DNA of 25,284 bases from an uncultured Lacticaseibacillus sp. (lineage in GTDB: Bacteria > Bacillota > Bacilli > Lactobacillales > Lactobacillaceae): assembly GCA_934339215.1 (NCBI GenBank), contig CAKRHU010000001.1, positions 1 through 25,284 of the forward strand, given 5' to 3'. The translations under genes and the position numbers were made by a program. Under the pieces are notes generated by a model, which was not told the origin of the DNA, made no database searches, and was given only the letters and a program-made list of their open reading frames with translations. Shown here piece by piece: positions 24,363 through 25,284 of the stretch (position 1 is its first letter; each line of letters starts with the position of its first letter).

Positions 24363-24953
24363 TTACTTTTGATCAGCTTTTTGCACTAAGATATCGTCGA
24401 TCAAGCCGTAATCCTTGGCTTCTTGCGCAGTCAAGTAGTGATCACGTTCAGTATCTGCTTTGATTTGATCCATCGACTTGCCAGTGGCATCAGACAAGAT
24501 CTTGTTCAAGCTCAACCGGGCCTTCAAGATTTGTTCAGCGGCAATTTCGATTTCAGTTTGTTGGCCTTGTGCGCCGCCAAGTGGTTGGTGAATCAAGACT
24601 TCAGAGTGTGGCAAAGCAAAACGCTTGCCTTTGGTCCCGGCTGCTAACAGCACGGAAGCCATAGAAGCTGCCATCCCGATCGCAATGGTTTGGACGTCGG
24701 ACTTGATCAAGTTCATCGTGTCCAAAATGGCCAAGCCGGAAGTGATCACACCACCTGGGCTGTTGATATATAAATAAATGTCCTTGTCGGAATCTTGCGC
24801 ATCCAAGAACAGCAATTGCGCGATGATGGAGTTGGCGACTTGGTCATTGATTTCCCCGGATAACATGATGATCCGGTCTTTGAGTAAGCGTGAGTAAATG
24901 TCGTAGGCGCGTTCGCCACGGCTGGTTTGTTCAACGACTGTTGGTACTAACAT
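24363..24953 (-). CDS. clpP: ATP-dependent Clp protease proteolytic subunit ClpP
   Basis: ClpP forms the 14-subunit serine protease chamber that degrades proteins fed to it by Clp ATPases, including SsrA-tagged products of trans-translation. It is 196 residues, the standard length. The catalytic triad is complete: Ser97 in GMAASMAS, His122 in VLIHQPLGG and Asp171 in [10 protein letters not shown] 24953 is chosen because GGGAGG lies six bases upstream; the frame stays open to 24992 but that part crosses the CIRCE element. It is a monocistronic gene with its own promoter and terminator, under probable CtsR and HrcA control. Confidence 0.97.
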   Translation of the reverse strand: MLVPTVVEQTSRGERAYDIYSRLLKDRIIMLSGEINDQVANSIIAQLLFLDAQDSDKDIYLYINSPGGVITSGLAILDTMNLIKSDVQTIAIGMAASMASVLLAAGTKGKRFALPHSEVLIHQPLGGAQGQQTEIEIAAEQILKARLSLNKILSDATGKSMDQIKADTERDHYLTAQEAKDYGLIDDILVQKADQK

Positions 24954-24981
24954 AGTATTCCTCCCTTTAATCGCGTGTGGA

Positions 24982-25008
24982 TTAGCACTCATTTGAATAC
25001 AGTGCTAA
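24982..25008. promoter_or_regulatory. CIRCE element (HrcA operator)
   Basis: TTAGCACTC, nine bases, then CAGTGCTAA: the standard TTAGCACTC-N9-GAGTGCTAA with a single mismatch. It sits directly downstream of the clpP -10, where HrcA would block transcription. Confidence 0.88.
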
Positions 25009-25036
25009 GCATACGCCAATAGTCAAAAAAGGTCAA
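25008..25036 (-). promoter_or_regulatory. Promoter of clpP
   Basis: On the minus strand TTGACC (25031-25036), a 17-base spacer and TATGCT (25008-25013). The -35 and most of the spacer are covered by the CtsR box, and the region after the -10 by CIRCE. Confidence 0.75.
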
Positions 25037-25037
25037 A
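25021..25037 (+). promoter_or_regulatory. CtsR box
   Basis: AGTCAAA-AAA-GGTCAAA is a perfect match to the tandem heptad RGTCAAA-NAN-RGTCAAA recognised by the stress repressor CtsR. It overlaps the clpP -35 on the opposite strand. Confidence 0.9.
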
Positions 25038-25164
25038 CATCAAATTAAATATTTTTTGCTACTGTCAGTCTAGCACAACGGCTTCGACACGAGAATGAAA
25101 GTTCTATCGATTCGTTCAAACTTCTGAGCTTGAAGTTAATGATTTATCACCAGAAACTTTTGGG

Positions 25165-25194
25165 TAAAACAAAAACGCCTATTTCTAGGCGTTT
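25165..25194 (-). terminator. Terminator of the tRNA-Arg gene
   Basis: AAACGCCTA (25173-25181) pairs perfectly with TAGGCGTTT (25186-25194) over a four-base loop. On the minus strand it is followed by TTTTGTTTT. Confidence 0.85.
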
Positions 25195-25207
25195 GATTGT
25201 CCTCTGA

Positions 25208-25279
25208 TGCGCAGCCCGGGAGTCGAACCCGGATTTCGAGAACCGGAATCTCACGTGCGATCCATTACACTAACCGCGC
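25208..25279 (-). tRNA. tRNA-Arg (anticodon CCG)
   Basis: A 72-base cloverleaf on the minus strand. The acceptor arms are GCGCGGT and GCTGCGC with wobbles, and the D stem is GTGT/GCAC. The anticodon stem TGAGA/TCTCG has the loop TTCCGGT, giving anticodon CCG for codon CGG. The variable loop is AAAT, the T arm is CCGGG-TTCGACT-CCCGG, and the discriminator is A. The CCA end is not encoded (TCA follows). The whole gene is inside the window with five bases to spare. Confidence 0.93.
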
Positions 25280-25284
25280 AAGTA

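Overview
The window looks like a chromosomal segment of a low-to-mid-GC Firmicute, most likely a member of the Lactobacillaceae (Lacticaseibacillus-like). Four things support this: strong AGGAGG ribosome binding sites with several TTG starts; the block cggR-gap-pgk-tpiA-eno next to clpP; the secG-rnr-smpB block; and CtsR/HrcA-type heat-shock operators. The genus is inferred from gene order and protein feel, not from a database search.

Layout, left to right. (1) 1-860: a GNAT acetyltransferase on the minus strand with its terminator. (2) 1118-5174: a four-gene CUT1 ABC importer (ATPase, two permeases, lipoprotein binding protein) resembling the Ugp family. It is followed on the same strand by an MBL-fold/beta-CASP-like hydrolase (5290-6519) and a cyclopropane fatty acid synthase (6665-7852), each with its own terminator. 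(3) 7946-11201: a MATE efflux pump, a divergent pair consisting of an ArsR-type metal sensor and a CadD-type metal exporter, and a small membrane-protein locus split by an in-frame TGA. (4) 11332-14567, minus strand: smpB, rnr and secG (RNA quality control, trans-translation, protein export). (5) 14647-17801: a truncated GNAT coupled to a ClC chloride/proton antiporter, divergent from a DUF3290-DUF421 (YetF-like) membrane pair. (6) 17879-23780, minus strand: a gene remnant, then the lower-glycolysis cluster eno, tpiA, pgk and gap, with its regulator gene cggR at the promoter-proximal end. (7) 23781-25284: a roughly 580-base gene-free stretch carrying the cggR promoter and repeated motifs, then clpP under a promoter with both a CtsR box and a CIRCE element, and tRNA-Arg(CCG).

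How it works together. CggR is expected to sense a glycolytic sugar phosphate and control cggR-gap. A strong terminator after gap and a candidate promoter before pgk suggest that pgk-tpiA-eno can be transcribed separately. The clpP promoter has the layout expected for dual CtsR/HrcA stress control. Most of the window is core genome. The less ordinary parts are the stacked hairpins between gap and pgk, the clpP-cggR gap, the dual clpP operator, the CzrA-like sensor paired with CadD, and several decaying genes. I found no mobile element, CRISPR array, phage gene or defence system.
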